A DNA stretch of 64,000 bases from Rhynchopus sp. YZ270_cl-10 (taxonomy: Eukaryota > Euglenozoa > Diplonemea > Diplonemida > Diplonemidae), in contig OZ037894.1 of assembly GCA_964035575.1 (NCBI GenBank), forward strand, positions 806,001 to 870,000, in the 5' to 3' direction. Under the pieces are notes generated by a model. That model was not told where the DNA came from and ran no database searches. It saw only the letters and a list, made by a program, of their open reading frames with translations. Both the position numbers and the translations under genes were made by a program. Numbering within the stretch: position 1 is the stretch's first letter; the number at the start of each line of letters is the position of its first letter. Positions 29,337 through 41,000 of this stretch are shown piece after piece.

Positions 29337-32300
29337 ATGAAACGATCCGGACCTCGACCCTCCAACGCAGGAAACGCCTCTTCCTCCTCCCCGCCGCCTC
29401 CAGCGTCTGCAGCCGCTGCTGCGGCTGCAGCGTCGCCGTCCTCCTCTTCGTCCCCTTCTGCGCGCTCTGCACAGCGTACCACCCTCGCTCAACCTTCCAC
29501 CCGGCAGGCGGTGCCTCGGGATTGGGTGCGGACACAAAGCCAAACGACATCAACCCCTTCTAGCACTCCACGGAGGGTCGCTGCACGGAGAACCGAGGAT
29601 GTTACAAAATCTACTTCACCTCCAAAATCAATCCGAAAGGTCGGACCTGGTCAAGCAGTATCACCACAAAAGGCAGTTAAAAAGCCGGTTGAGAAAGCGG
29701 CTGTCAAAAAGAGGCCGGCAACGACAACAACAACTCTAATTCGCCCAACCGCACCGATCCGACCCTCCGCGCCAAGCCGGGGGAGGAGAGAAGACCGTTC
29801 TGGCCTATGGGTGTCTTCCTCCGAGGGGATCACTGCATTAGGAAAGGCATGGTGTCTTGTTGAGGCCAGTCAGTTTGCGTGCTCGGGGAAAGTGTTTTCG
29901 CTGTCAGAACGGACCCCGGAGGGTGCACGCCATTGGAACACCGTGCAGAATTGGGGAAGGGATGTGCCGTCTGTTCTGCTAAAGGAGGACTCATTGGTTA
30001 GGATTCCACGGAGAAATGGTGTGGTGGAGAATCTGCCCTCCTATGGAGAGGAGCACGCCAGAAATGAGGGACGCCGTGCGGACATTGTCAACGTAGAGCG
30101 GGAGAAGGTGGTACTCAAAATAAAGGATGGGCCCGACGCAGGGTCGCTCCTTGCTGTCGAGATCATGGCGTTTCCGAGGGATCATGGAAGGTTGTGCTAT
30201 CGAGGCTGCGCTTTGACCGGCCATATCTGCCCAAGACAAGGATTTTCTTGCGATTCCTGTTCTCTTCTCGCCCCAAGAGGCAGCCCCATGCTGTGCTGCC
30301 GTGAGCACGATTACGATCTTTGTATGTTCTGCGCAGGATTTCACACTGACGTCAACAATGTCCGCGTCATTCCAGGACCTACCCATCCAAATAGTACAGA
30401 CACCAAATCCCATCCAATAAAAGCTGGCTATGCGACCCGCAGTGGTGGAGGCTACAACGTTGTCTGGGAAGCGGAAGGGGACAAACAAAGCTCTGAACAG
30501 GCCCGCGGTGCGCCATACCAAGATTTGATTCCGGTATACGACGCGGACGTTTTTCTTATGGGAAGAGATAAGCTTCTGGACACCAACCGAACGGGATACA
30601 CCCCAGGGGAAGACACATTGCAAATGCTGCACCTCTCAGAGCGTTACGCACTCAGCGCTAATGGTCGTGCCATTTCCGCGGTGAAGGACAACCAGACAAT
30701 GCTTCTGTCAAAACACATCTTCAGCACAACAGAGGCCACCCCGGTTCTTCATATTTGTGTGAAGAAGATTACGGGGAGGATTTCGATTGGTATTGTATTA
30801 GATCCGGTGAAGGATGTGGAAAGTCCGGTTGGGATGGTTGAACGGTCGGTGAGTCTGTCGTCAACGGTTGATGGTGCGCAGGTTATTAATTCAGGGAGCG
30901 AAGCGACGCCGTTGTTGCAGGCGTTGAAATCTGGTGACATCGTGAGTGTCCGCATCGCGTTTGGTGCCGAAGATCGAGGAGAGCTCGTCTACTTTGTGAA
31001 CGGCGAGCAGGTCCCCGGGAACTTCAATTTTGCGGGCAGTTTCCGTTATGCAGTAAGTCTGGGTAGTGTAGACAGCGCGATAGAAATTACTAATGGTGCG
31101 AAACTGCAGAATCGCTCCATAGAAATGGTCGACCGCACCAGGGTGCTTGACGGGAAATTCCACTTCATGGACGTCACCAACCATGCCACCTTCTCCTCCG
31201 ACGGCTCCTCCGTCGAAGCAACCGGCGCCAAACAGGTTACTGTGGTCACCCGAGAGGTCTTTGGGGTCGGGAGTCCGAAGCTCTGTTCATTTGTTGTGAC
31301 AAAACTGTCTCTTCCGATTTCGTTTGGAATGACCGGCTTTTTTGTGGATTCTATGGAGGATGATATTATGCTGGGGAGCACTCTGTTGGAAGGTACAGTA
31401 GGGTTCCAATGCAGGGAGGATGGATGCTGGTTTGCGAGGGATGGAGAGCGGAAGCACTCTAGGCGGGAGGCCTTGGCGGAAGGGGATGTCGTGTCGATTG
31501 GGCTCTCCCCAACGGGGCAGTTGAGTTTTTTTGTTAATGACGACTGCGCGCCGCATACAGTAAGCCTGCGGGGGCAATGGCGTATGGCTGCAACGATCTC
31601 CTCTGGCACTGCCCTCAAAATTGTTGACCCCCACCCAGGCGCAGTCACGCAGCAAAGCGTTGGGCAGGGGTCTGCAGCGGATCCTCTTGCAGGGTTGGTC
31701 TCAATTCTTGGAGAAGCCTTTGCTTCAGCGCTTCAGTCTGGCAGTGCAAACGACACCCGACGGGCCAGCGGAAGCAGTGAGGACAGTAGCAGTAGCAGCA
31801 GCAGCAGTTCTTCCCTCCCCACTGTGCCTTCCGAGACTGCGAAGGTGGTGCGTCAGTTAATAGCAGAGCGGAGTGTTCCGTTTGCAGAACCATTTGAATT
31901 TATCGATATTTTGACCGACGTCGACGTTGAGTCAGGCGACACAGTATGCCGCCTCACCTCCAACGGCCTCTCCACTGTCATCACGAAGCAAATCGCGCCA
32001 CGAGAAATGACCGTCTTCTGCACCTTCCGCGTCAAATCCTGCCACCTCCCTATGGCATTCGGAATAACCGGGGAAACCCCTTGCACCGGTCTATCCGGAT
32101 ACCTCCTCGGGGAAAAGGGATTTGCCGATTCGGTTGGCCTAGTTTTCACTCCAAAAGGAGCGCATTTAAGCAAAGGGGGCAAACGGATTGAACTCTCCAA
32201 AAAAGGCAATAAAGTGACCGTATTGAAGTCCGGGGACACCGTTTCTGTTGGGTGGACTGAGAATGGGGCACTACTCTTTTTGTTAAATGAGGAGCTACTA

Positions 32301-33758
32301 AGCGATGACCTGCGGTGGAAAGGGGGTGCAAGGTTTGCGGTCTCTATGGCAAAAGAAGGATGTGAGGTAGCGATTGTGCCGAAAAGCTTGGAGCTGCTTC
32401 GCGCAATCTGCGGCATCGTAAAAACGCAACTTGGCATCCCCGATCTACGCACCCAAATAGAATCTGCCAACGAAACCTACGACAGCGCGGAGGGCTTTTC
32501 CTTTATAGACATCCTCACCTTTGTCTCCATAAACTCCACCAAAAAGACTGCCGAAGCTACCTCCACCCACCCCTGCACGGTTCTCACCTCTCAAGGCGTC
32601 AATGCAGGCCGAGCAGTCTCATGTACCTTCAAAATCGAAACCCTCAACTTTCCTATCGCGTTTGGCGTGACCAAGTCATATCCCGAAGGGGTCGGCTCCT
32701 CCATGATCGGCCAGGCGGAATTCAAAGGGACCATGGGGTTGGTCTGCACCGACGATGGCTGCTATCTCGCAAAGGATGGGAAAATGGAAAAGCTAGATGG
32801 GATACCTGCTGTTCGAGAAGGTGACACCATCACAGTACATTTAACCGCACTCCGAGATGTCGCTTACGAGGTAGGAAGAAAACGGATTCCAGCAAGGGTA
32901 AAGCTAACTGGAGGGTTCCGAATGGCAATCTCATTCCGCGAGGTAGGAACAAAAGTAGTTATTTTGCCCGAAACAGACACTGCGGATGGGCTACTGGAAT
33001 GGGGGGATCTGACTGCAATAAAGAAGCTCAGTGACGGCGCCCGCTCTGCCTCCTACACAGCAAAGCTCTTTGGTACTCAAGGCGTTGTAGTAAAGGTCCT
33101 CCGAGGAAACCGCGACCCCACCACCCTCCACCGTGAAGCAAAAATTCTCCAGGACCTCCGCCACCCCAACGTCATCTGCTTCCACGGCTGCGTCCGCACC
33201 CCGCAAGGCGCCTTCTCCGCAATCACCGAACGCTACGCAAACGGAAACCTCGCACAATACATTTCCCAGAACGTTCTTTCGCCGAAAGCCAAGATGCGGC
33301 TGATCCGCACCTTTTCAAATGGAATGGCGTTTTTCTCGAGAAGATATGTCCACGGAGGTATCAAACCCTCCAATGTATTGGTCACAGCGAGTGGTGATGG
33401 GGTGGTAGGGGAATTGGGGTTGAGCCGTGCGAATGTGTTTGATGATCCGGCTGGCGCGTTGTATCATGCTCCAGAAGTGTTGGAGGGAGGTGCCTGCACG
33501 GTCGCGTCAGATGTGTACTCTACCGGAATGCTTCTAAGGTTCGTGACAGTAGGGAACGACGATATCGAGATACTATTCGACCTTGCTGCGTCTCCAAGCC
33601 CTGCCACAGCAAAGCAGGCGCAAGCTCTCCCCATGACAGCCTGCTCCGACGCACAGAGAACCCTCATCCGTGCGTGCCTCGACACACCAAAAAAACGACC
33701 GCTTTTTAAAAACTTAGTTCTACTCCTGAAAGATATCGAAAAGGCGGTGCAAGGCTAA
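29337..33758 (+). CDS. ZZ-SPRY-repeat pseudokinase, paralogue 1 (1473 aa)
   Basis: Start at MKRSGPRPS after a C/T-rich leader; the frame is open further up but the extra 47 residues are low-complexity. Residues 1-150 are Ser/Ala/Pro-rich and basic, probably disordered. A ZZ-like zinc finger is at about 297-340 (CDSC...CC...DYDLCMFC). Four SPRY/concanavalin-like repeats follow, at about 404-585, 605-763, 850-1014 and 1051-1210, each with a core like FPIAFG(V/M)T...GDxVSVG...LFFVN. A Ser-rich linker is at about 815-830. The C-terminus is a kinase fold: Lys1253 (VVVKVL) kept, HRD changed to H1339-G-G, DFG changed to E1359-L-G, APE and DVYSTG kept. Phosphotransfer is therefore unlikely. A role in binding proteins or ubiquitin-like signals is inferred only. 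It lies head to tail with its paralogue at 38025. Confidence 0.8.
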   Translation: MKRSGPRPSNAGNASSSSPPPPASAAAAAAAASPSSSSSPSARSAQRTTLAQPSTRQAVPRDWVRTQSQTTSTPSSTPRRVAARRTEDVTKSTSPPKSIRKVGPGQAVSPQKAVKKPVEKAAVKKRPATTTTTLIRPTAPIRPSAPSRGRREDRSGLWVSSSEGITALGKAWCLVEASQFACSGKVFSLSERTPEGARHWNTVQNWGRDVPSVLLKEDSLVRIPRRNGVVENLPSYGEEHARNEGRRADIVNVEREKVVLKIKDGPDAGSLLAVEIMAFPRDHGRLCYRGCALTGHICPRQGFSCDSCSLLAPRGSPMLCCREHDYDLCMFCAGFHTDVNNVRVIPGPTHPNSTDTKSHPIKAGYATRSGGGYNVVWEAEGDKQSSEQARGAPYQDLIPVYDADVFLMGRDKLLDTNRTGYTPGEDTLQMLHLSERYALSANGRAISAVKDNQTMLLSKHIFSTTEATPVLHICVKKITGRISIGIVLDPVKDVESPVGMVERSVSLSSTVDGAQVINSGSEATPLLQALKSGDIVSVRIAFGAEDRGELVYFVNGEQVPGNFNFAGSFRYAVSLGSVDSAIEITNGAKLQNRSIEMVDRTRVLDGKFHFMDVTNHATFSSDGSSVEATGAKQVTVVTREVFGVGSPKLCSFVVTKLSLPISFGMTGFFVDSMEDDIMLGSTLLEGTVGFQCREDGCWFARDGERKHSRREALAEGDVVSIGLSPTGQLSFFVNDDCAPHTVSLRGQWRMAATISSGTALKIVDPHPGAVTQQSVGQGSAADPLAGLVSILGEAFASALQSGSANDTRRASGSSEDSSSSSSSSSSLPTVPSETAKVVRQLIAERSVPFAEPFEFIDILTDVDVESGDTVCRLTSNGLSTVITKQIAPREMTVFCTFRVKSCHLPMAFGITGETPCTGLSGYLLGEKGFADSVGLVFTPKGAHLSKGGKRIELSKKGNKVTVLKSGDTVSVGWTENGALLFLLNEELLSDDLRWKGGARFAVSMAKEGCEVAIVPKSLELLRAICGIVKTQLGIPDLRTQIESANETYDSAEGFSFIDILTFVSINSTKKTAEATSTHPCTVLTSQGVNAGRAVSCTFKIETLNFPIAFGVTKSYPEGVGSSMIGQAEFKGTMGLVCTDDGCYLAKDGKMEKLDGIPAVREGDTITVHLTALRDVAYEVGRKRIPARVKLTGGFRMAISFREVGTKVVILPETDTADGLLEWGDLTAIKKLSDGARSASYTAKLFGTQGVVVKVLRGNRDPTTLHREAKILQDLRHPNVICFHGCVRTPQGAFSAITERYANGNLAQYISQNVLSPKAKMRLIRTFSNGMAFFSRRYVHGGIKPSNVLVTASGDGVVGELGLSRANVFDDPAGALYHAPEVLEGGACTVASDVYSTGMLLRFVTVGNDDIEILFDLAASPSPATAKQAQALPMTACSDAQRTLIRACLDTPKKRPLFKNLVLLLKDIEKAVQG

Positions 33759-33845
33759 CTTTCAGGGAAAAAATGGGGGGAGAGGAGAGGGGAAATTCAA
33801 GGGGGGGAGGGGAAGGGGAGGGGAATAGCCCTTTTTTTTTAGTGT

Positions 33846-33890
33846 CATGCGTCCCAGTGGCGTTTGCACTATCAACTTCACTTTTTGTGT
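33846..33890 (+). repeat. Motif I copy (33.8 kb)
   Basis: TGCGTCCCAGTGGCGTTTGC then ACTATCAACTTCACTTTTT. About 90 bp after the stop of the gene at 29337. Confidence 0.75.
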
Positions 33891-34581
33891 GTGTGTGTGT
33901 GAGAGATGTGTACACAATGTTTGGTGCACACATAAAATGTTGTATGGAGGTTAATGGGGAGGCTCATCTTACAAAAAAACCTCTTTTTTTCTTTGAGTAA
34001 CCCCGCAAAGAAAGTGGGAAAGGGTGGCATGGTTCTTGTGATCGTGCACCCTTTGGTAAATATTCCGCACAGGAATTTGGTTTTTTTTTCTCTTTTTCAA
34101 AACGGAGATTTTTTTTTTTGTCGACACAAAAGAGAGGCAACTAAAAAACAAAGAAAATATTTTACAAAATCCCCCCGATTTTCCAAACACACATACACCC
34201 CTATCTGTAGTGCGTAATCCCCCCCCCCCTTCACACAGAGCGCCTTTTGCTGCTCTTTTTCCCCATCTCTGAATTTTTTTTTTTTTTGAAAAAAATTTTT
34301 TTTTCCGGATCACCCAATGAGAGGAGGGAGGTGTTCGTTCAGTTCCCCCCCCCCCTGCTTGGTGAAAGCTACTCGTAGGATTATGTTATCCACTGCAAGT
34401 CCGGTCTCTGTGAGAACGGTTTTTTTTTTTTTTTTTTTGAGCGATTTTTTCTGATTTGATTGATTGATTGAATGTTATTTTTTTGGTAGCAAAAGAGGAG
34501 GGAACCTTACCCAACCTACTCTTTCTAATAGTATGGAAGGTGTTGTGTGTGCACAGTAATCCACCTGATTTTTTTTTTTTG

Positions 34582-34649
34582 CCTGAAATTTGGAGTTTGG
34601 TGGAGTTGAGTGTATTTAACCACCACTAAACTCCACCAAATTTTCAGGG
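34582..34649. repeat. Palindromic unit, 68 bp
   Basis: CCTGAAATTTGGAGTTTGGT is mirrored by AACTCCACCAAATTTTCAGG around an AT-rich centre. Possibly a tiny MITE. Confidence 0.75.
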
Positions 34650-34766
34650 GAAACAGGGTGGGATGATGCAACGTTCATCTTTTCACATAAAATAATCTTG
34701 CCATCCAATTGCCTAATAAATGCTCTCGGAGCCAAAACGGGTGACGTACACTTTGGCAATTCAGTC

Positions 34767-34808
34767 AAGGTGACTAAACACAGAGGCTTAGGTTCATCTC
34801 ATAAAACC
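34767..34808 (+). repeat. Hairpin family A copy (34.8 kb)
   Basis: AAGGTGACTAAACACAGAGG then CTTAGGTTCATCTCATAAAA and a T-rich tail. Confidence 0.8.
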
Positions 34809-35137
34809 TTTTACTTTTCTTAGGTACACTGCGAGAGGGCTGTATTTCATGTCAAAAAAAAACTTAAAAATATGAAGCCTCGAAATCTTCTTACCAACCC
34901 AACCCCTTCAAAAGCCCCCCCAGCGCAAAAAAAAAAAAAAAAGAAAAAGTCTAGCCCCACAATGCCGTTCGCTTGTTTTTTTGGATACAGGGGATACCTA
35001 GGATACACGGGATTTTGGGGACCCACGTATCTATTCAAATTAAGATGGATGATCCATGATGTGATTGCTGTGAGGCGGTTTTTGTTTTTGTATTTTTTTT
35101 TTTGTTTTTGTCTGATTTATTGCTATCGATTATGATA

Positions 35138-35182
35138 AAGGTGACTAAGAAGCAGATTCTTAGGTTCATCTTTTTAACTTTT
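35138..35182 (+). repeat. Hairpin family A copy (35.1 kb)
   Basis: AAGGTGACTAAGAAGCAGAT then TCTTAGGTTCATCTTTTTAA. CTAAGA pairs with TCTTAG: a compensated stem. Confidence 0.75.
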
Positions 35183-35233
35183 TTTTGTTGTTGTCATCGA
35201 AAAAATAACAATCTCTGTGTATCCTCTTTTAAG

Positions 35234-35279
35234 GATGGTGTGTGGTTTGTGCACGAAAGGCATATTCACCTTTTCAAGA
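35234..35279 (+). repeat. Hairpin family B copy (35.2 kb)
   Basis: GATGGTGTGTGGTTTGTGCA then CGAAAGGCATATTCACCTTT. Diverged. Confidence 0.55.
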
Positions 35280-35288
35280 TATGCTTTG

Positions 35289-35335
35289 CAAGGTGAGCTA
35301 AGCACCAAGAGGCTTAGGATCATCTTATAAACTTT
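35289..35335 (+). repeat. Hairpin family A copy (35.3 kb)
   Basis: AAGGTGAGCTAAGCACCAAG then AGGCTTAGGATCATCTTATA and AACTTTTC. Stem intact. Confidence 0.8.
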
Positions 35336-35476
35336 TCTTCGTTTCTCCCCCACCCTTTATTTGCTGCGTTATTGCGTTTAGTTTGCTTTTTGTTTTGTTT
35401 TTTTTTTGCGTGTGACGCTGATGTCAACCGAATAAGGGTTTTTTTTTTGTTATTTTTTTTTCCACAGAACGTCCTT

Positions 35477-35513
35477 TGTACTTTCTCTTTGATGTGAAAG
35501 TATATGAAATGGT
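35477..35513 (+). repeat. Motif J copy (35.5 kb)
   Basis: GTACTTTCTCTTTGATGTG then AAAGTATATGAAATGG. Stem TACTTTC/GAAAGTA. Confidence 0.75.
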
Positions 35514-35603
35514 TTTTGTCTTTTTTCTGGAAATATTGTGTCTGTGCGTGGATTCCGAGACACATAATGTTTTTTCTTTGATAACGATAAATGATAAAAA
35601 AGA

Positions 35604-35645
35604 AGATGTATGTGCACGAGAGGACGCAGTCATCTGACAAAATTT
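35604..35645 (+). repeat. Hairpin family B copy (35.6 kb)
   Basis: GATGTATGTGCACGAGAGGA then CGCAGTCATCTGACAAAATT. Outer GATG/CATC stem kept. Confidence 0.7.
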
Positions 35646-35940
35646 TCTCTTTTTTCAGGTGGGGCAAAATTCGTACGAAAAAGTGCCCCATTTTTTTTAT
35701 TCTGTTATTCGGTTTCATTCAGTGCTTTCTTTGAAAAGATTTGGTATGTGCATGAGAGAAGACACATTTCATAAACTTTTTGTTATCTTCTCTTGAGAAT
35801 GTGTATGAAATAATCTTCTCTAATTTTTATAACCCGCAGAGGGTAGTTCCTTTTAAAAAAATGGCTTTTGGCCAAAAAAAAAAAAAAAAAAAAAAAAAAC
35901 ACACATTATTTGATAGGATCCCGGCCCATTGGTGTTGAAA

Positions 35941-35978
35941 GATGTGTGTGCGAGAGGTGCTTTCATCTTTCAAGTTTT
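35941..35978 (+). repeat. Hairpin family B copy (35.9 kb)
   Basis: GATGTGTGTGCGAGAGGTGC then TTTCATCTTTCAAGTTTT. Confidence 0.75.
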
Positions 35979-36421
35979 CATTGGTGGGTTCTCAGACGAT
36001 AGTCGATTTAAAAAAAAACAAAAACAAAACCCAGGCCAGAACAGCGGTTCTGCCACATCCTGTTATCTTCGATGTGCCGTCTGAAAAAAAAAAGCATTTT
36101 CTTCTTCTTCCTTTTTACTATGTGCCTCTGTCCGCCGGTGTCTGGTGCGGCAGATTTTTGTGTTTCATCTTTTTTTTTTTTTCAATAAAAATATGGCATT
36201 GTTGTGTATTCAAAAAAAAAGGTTTTCTGGGATGTGTCGATGAAAACGAGGCTTATTTTGTTAGCTTTTATTTATATATTTTAGTTATCTGTATCGTTTT
36301 CCTTTTAGGTACACTGTCACGAGAAGGGTGGTGTATTTTCAAACTTTTCAACAACATTATATTTTTCTCTTACTTTCGGTGTCGTTCTTTGTTTCATTTT
36401 CGCGATAACGATTTTTTTTCC

Positions 36422-36468
36422 AAGGTGACCAAAGCACGAGAGGCCTCTGTTCATCTCACAACCTTTAT
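36422..36468 (+). repeat. Hairpin family A copy (36.4 kb)
   Basis: AAGGTGACCAAAGCACGAGA then GGCCTCTGTTCATCTCACAA. ACGAGAG loop intact, 3' stem diverged. Confidence 0.65.
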
Positions 36469-37032
36469 TTTTTCTCTCTTCGAACGAAAAAACAATACTC
36501 GGGAAAAAAGGGGGGGGAAACAACCACTTTTTTTTTTTGTTTTTTTTTGGGGTTTCATGACATTAGCCCACCATGTAATAGGGAAGCACTGATGATCTCT
36601 TACCCTTGTTAATGTTAGCAACCAATCTACTGAACGTTTCAACTTATGCACGGAAACAATTGCTTTTTTTTTTTAGGGACATGTAGTGTACAGAGAAAGT
36701 TTCTGTCGCGATGAAGGGGTTGTAGCACCCCACCAGTTTCCCCCGTACCCCCCAGCACCCCACCCCCTATAGACAGCCCCACCCATCCCATGTCTGTGCT
36801 CTGCACCAGTCCCAATCCACATACCTCACAGGGAAAACATCCAAAGGGAAACATTCAGAAGGAAACACATCTATGGAAAATAGTCAGATAAGCGTTGCAA
36901 TTTTTAAAAGTGTGGATGCTTCAACGCAACAATAACGTACAACAACAAAGAGACACAAGTAACTTTTCTCTCTCTTTTTTTTTCACACTTTTTTGCAATA
37001 AAAAAAACAGATTGGATGTATCTATATAGAAC

Positions 37033-37070
37033 GTCCTTTTGTACTTTCTCTTTTGAAAGTATGTGAAACT
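37033..37070 (+). repeat. Motif J copy (37.0 kb)
   Basis: TTGTACTTTCTCTTTTGAAA then GTATGTGAAACTAA. TACTTTC/GAAAGTA stem with a shortened loop. Confidence 0.75.
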
Positions 37071-37408
37071 AATTTTTTTTTTTTGCTTTTTTTTTTCTTC
37101 ACCCTTCCTTCACAACATATTTTTGCTGTCTTCTCAGCCGTGTTTATAAACAAAGAAAAAAAAAGAGCTCCCTTTCAATTCAGAATCCTTTACGACCACA
37201 AACACCCTCTACTTCTCCCCTCCCTTTTTTAACTCGCCATTGTCCTCAAATTCCGCTTTCAGTGACTCCTGGCACCTGCACAAGGCGACAGTATAAAAAC
37301 AACAGTGTTCCGTTCCTTACTAGACATGATGCGGTGAAGACGTCTAGCCTTGCTACCCCGCTTTTTCCCCTTCCCCTCCCCCGTCACATATTCTTCCCTT
37401 GTCCCCAG

Positions 37409-37648
37409 TTCTGTCAGTTCCTGCAGTTCCTGCAGGAATTGCAGCATGCACTGCGTGCTGAAGCTTACGCTACAGCGGGTTCTCTGCGGCGTCAGTGCGC
37501 TAGCCTGGTCGGTCGGGCTCTTCTGCAGGTCGATACCTGTACCCTTTGCGCTGTACGCATTGCACAGCGTGCACAGGAGGAATATACACATACACGCTTG
37601 GACCTCTTCCTCACGCGCCGTTCCCCAGCAGCATCCGGGACAACGTAG
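37409..37648 (+). CDS. Candidate terminal exon, plus strand
   Basis: After a C/T-rich tract ending CCCCAG, a frame reads FCQFLQFLQELQHALRAEAY then ATAGSLRRQCASLVGRALLQ, ending RRSPAASGTT at TAG. Predicted mostly helical. A possible upstream mini-exon (SWHLHKAT, donor GTATAA) lies near 37262-37290. GC content contrasts with the T-rich flanks. It is the tail of a gene whose 5' part I cannot find, or a decayed remnant. No family recognised. Confidence 0.4.
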   Translation, partial: FCQFLQFLQELQHALRAEAYATAGSLRRQCASLVGRALLQVDTCTLCAVRIAQRAQEEYTHTRLDLFLTRRSPAASGTT

Positions 37649-38024
37649 TTTTCATCTTCAGCGTTGTGCGTCGTACTCTCTCTCCATTTCTTGCAATATT
37701 TCCTTCACATGCTTCCTTCAGGAGAACAGCGCAAAAGGCAACGTTTTTGCCCCCCATCTCATGGTCTTGGCATTTCCTAATATCCCCCACCCCCCTTCAC
37801 AACCACATCTCCTACCCACCACAGAAATCAACAAAAAGAGAACTAATAGGAAGGGGCACACCACCTTTCTCATATCCCCGCTCTCCTCTCTGCCTCGCGA
37901 GAGACATCTTTTTTCCCCCTCCCCCCTTGCATTTTTTTTCTGCATCTCCCCCTTTAGAACCTTTAGGGTCGCAGAGTCCCCTAGGTCACCAAAACTTTCA
38001 TATTTTTTTTTTCCTCTCTAAAAA

Positions 38025-41000
38025 ATGGAGCGATCTTCGTCTGTACGTGGGAGGGTGGGGATGTTGCGTACTGCAGATGAAGCGAGGCTTGGGGAAAATA
38101 GACGGGCACCGAAACGGCGTGGTGTGGAGGCAGGGGATGGGGCGATTCTTATGGTCGAAAATGAGGATGTGGATGTGGATGTCACTGAAGTGAATGAAAT
38201 GAGCGACTCCACTCTGTCCACCCCTACTGCTCCCTGCAGGCCCTCAGCACCGACCCTACGGTCTGCAGAGGAAATAACCGCCGCCACAGCAGCATCGGCA
38301 ACACTCCACGACGGCCTCTGGATGAGCGAGGACACCCTCTCCTGGTACGTTGTCGCCAAGGAGAAGATTGCGACGTCGAACGGTGCGGTTCATTCTCTTA
38401 AGGAACGGACTGTGAATGGCGCGGCAATATGGAGGTCAAGATACTCATGGAAGAGACCGGAACATCAGACCTTCATTGAGAAGAATGCGAAGGTGGTAAT
38501 ACCAATGGTCACCGACTTTACGAAGACTTTGGCATCTTATTCGGAAAAGCATATTAAATTGCAGGGGAAGGAGGCAGTAGTAGTTTCAACCGAACGAAAG
38601 AAGGCGACTCTTGAATGCGACGGACAACGTTTAAGCCTGGAATACCGGGCATTTGATGCGGCCTATGGACGACGTTGTTATGAAGGCTGCGTCTTGACAG
38701 CGCACATCGCAAAACACCACACCTACGGCTGCGACAGCTGTGCACTCACCGCACCGAAAGAATCCCCTATGCTACAATGCCAGCAGCACGACTACGATCT
38801 CTGCATGCGCTGCTGTGGCTACTTCACCGATGTCAACAACTGCCGTGTCGTCCGCGGGCCCACCCACCCACACAGCGCCTCCCTCCCCAAACCCGGCGCC
38901 TGCACCGCCCTCTACACCAACAACACCCTCTCCGGATACCAAGTCATCTGGGAAGGGGGTAAAACAGAGGTCTTCCGTGCACCCCCATTTCAAGATATCG
39001 TTCCGGTCTACGGTGGGGACGTCTGTCTCATGGCGAAGGTTGCGTTGTTGTCGCACAACTGTGCGGAATATAACAAAGAGATTGGTCTCCGTTTGCTGCG
39101 GACCTCAGAATGTTATGAGATTTCGGAGGATGGGAAGGAGGCGAGGTGCGTTAGGGATACCCCGGCCTCGTTGGTTACGAAGGAGCTTTTGGAGACGAGA
39201 TGGGGTGTTCCGGTCTTCCATGTTGAGATTGGGGAGGTGACCGGGCGGATCTCGGTTGGGCTCTTTCTGGAGTTGGCAGAGGAGTACGACAGCCACATCG
39301 GCAGCGCCGAACGCAGTGTTGCCTTGACAAGCTCCGGAGAAACCGCTGCTGTGTACAACGCTGGGAGTCTTTCCACTCAAGCAGTACCCGCCTTTAAAAA
39401 GGGAGACATCGTTTCGATGCGGATCCACCAGGTTCAAGAGCGCGGCCGCAGCGAGCTGGTCTTCTTCGTTAATGGAGAATCCGTGAAAGGAGGGATTCTC
39501 AACTTCAGCGGAAAATTCCGCTATGGAGTAGCAATGGACTCTGCAGGCTCCTCTGTCTCAGTAAACTCTGGCTCGACCATTAAATCCCCTTCCTTCGAAA
39601 TCCTTGCTCGCACCCAACCCTACAAAGGGGACTACCATCATATGGCGCTGTCTCCTAACATCAACGTCACAGAAGAAGGCAAACTAGCCTCCAAAGAGAA
39701 CGGAGAAGGCAGTACCACTGTCATCACTGCAGAGATCTTCACCCCAGAGGCGCACCAAGCGACCTGCTCCTATAAGATTGAGTCCTGTACGTACCCCTTT
39801 GCGTTTGGAATAACCGGGAGGTTTTTGGAGAATATGGATGAGGGATTGCTCCTAGGGGATACCCTGATGGAGGGGACGGTTGGGGTGCAGTGTACGGAGG
39901 ATGGTGTCTTCATGGTGGAGGACGGTGCGAAGGAGTTGCTGAAGGATGTGGTGATTGGTGCGGGGGATGTGGTCGCTGTGGGGCCGCATGAAGGGAGAAT
40001 CGGCTTTCAGCTGAACGGTATTGTGATCGTCTCCGTGTATGTGAACCCTGCAGTGCGCGGTGCGAATCGCATGGCAGTAAGCCTCTCAGCAGGCACCTCA
40101 ATACGAATCCTCAAAACCGGTGAAAGGGAAATGATCAAGCTCGCCCTCAGCGCGCTCCTCCAAAAGCACAATGCTGTCTCCAGCAGTGAATCCGGCGCGA
40201 TTGTTACGCTAACCGAATCTTATAACCCAGAAAAAGGGTTTACCTTCATGGATCTCCTTCCCGGTGTGACCATATCCGAAGAAGGAAAGTCTGCAGCGAA
40301 CAACAGTGGGGCACGGTGCACTACCATTACCAGGCAGGTTATCAAGGTGGGGGAGTCTGTGTTGTGTAACTTTCATGTAAAGGCGTTGGTGTACCCTGTT
40401 GTGATTGGCGTGGCTGGGATGCATCCAACCGGGACAGTCAACTCTGTTTTGGGGCAAAAAAACTTTGACCATACCTTGGCCTTTGTTTGCACGGCGGATG
40501 GCTGTTTTATAAGTGGGGATGGGGTGCAGAAGAAGGTCTCGGAGAAGGTGGTGAAGGTAGGGGACGACCTGACGCTGGGGTTGACAACAAGCGGGGCGAT
40601 TATCTTCTATTGCAACAGCGCGATCACGCATATGGGATGCACCATTGTGGGGAACTTTCGGTTTGCGGTGTCGTTGTGCGCGCAGGGTGCGTGCTTGCAG
40701 CTTACTGCTGCACCAGAAACCACGAAACTCGCGCACAGCATTGCACACAACTCTCGCGCGCTTGCAGCACCAGAAAGCGACGCAAAAAAACGCATCAGAG
40801 AAGCCACTCAAGACTACAACGCATCCATCGGCTACACCTTCATGGACTTCCTAAAGGGTGTTGAACTGGAAGGCGAAAAGCGCGCCCGCCAACGCAACCC
40901 CGGCGTGCACACCGTAGTGACCCGCGAGGTAACCAACACTGCTGCCGGGTCTGCCCTCTGCACGTTCAAAATCGGTGTCGCAAAGTTCCCACTCTGCCTA

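Larger units (their letters stand above)
33759..37408. other. AT-rich spacer between the SPRY-pseudokinase paralogues
   Basis: No gene seen until the exon-like block at 37409. It is dense in family A, B and J hairpins (nine copies listed between 34.7 and 37.1 kb), one palindromic unit at 34582-34649 and long homopolymers. Confidence 0.7.

Noticed and set aside
34767-34808. Pol III internal promoter (B-box) in hairpin family A
   Set aside because: GGTTCATCT only partly fits GGTTCRANNCC and no A-box lies upstream at the right distance.
37259-37591. Antisense frame opposite the 37409 exon
   Set aside because: Poor start context and weaker residue composition than the plus-strand reading.
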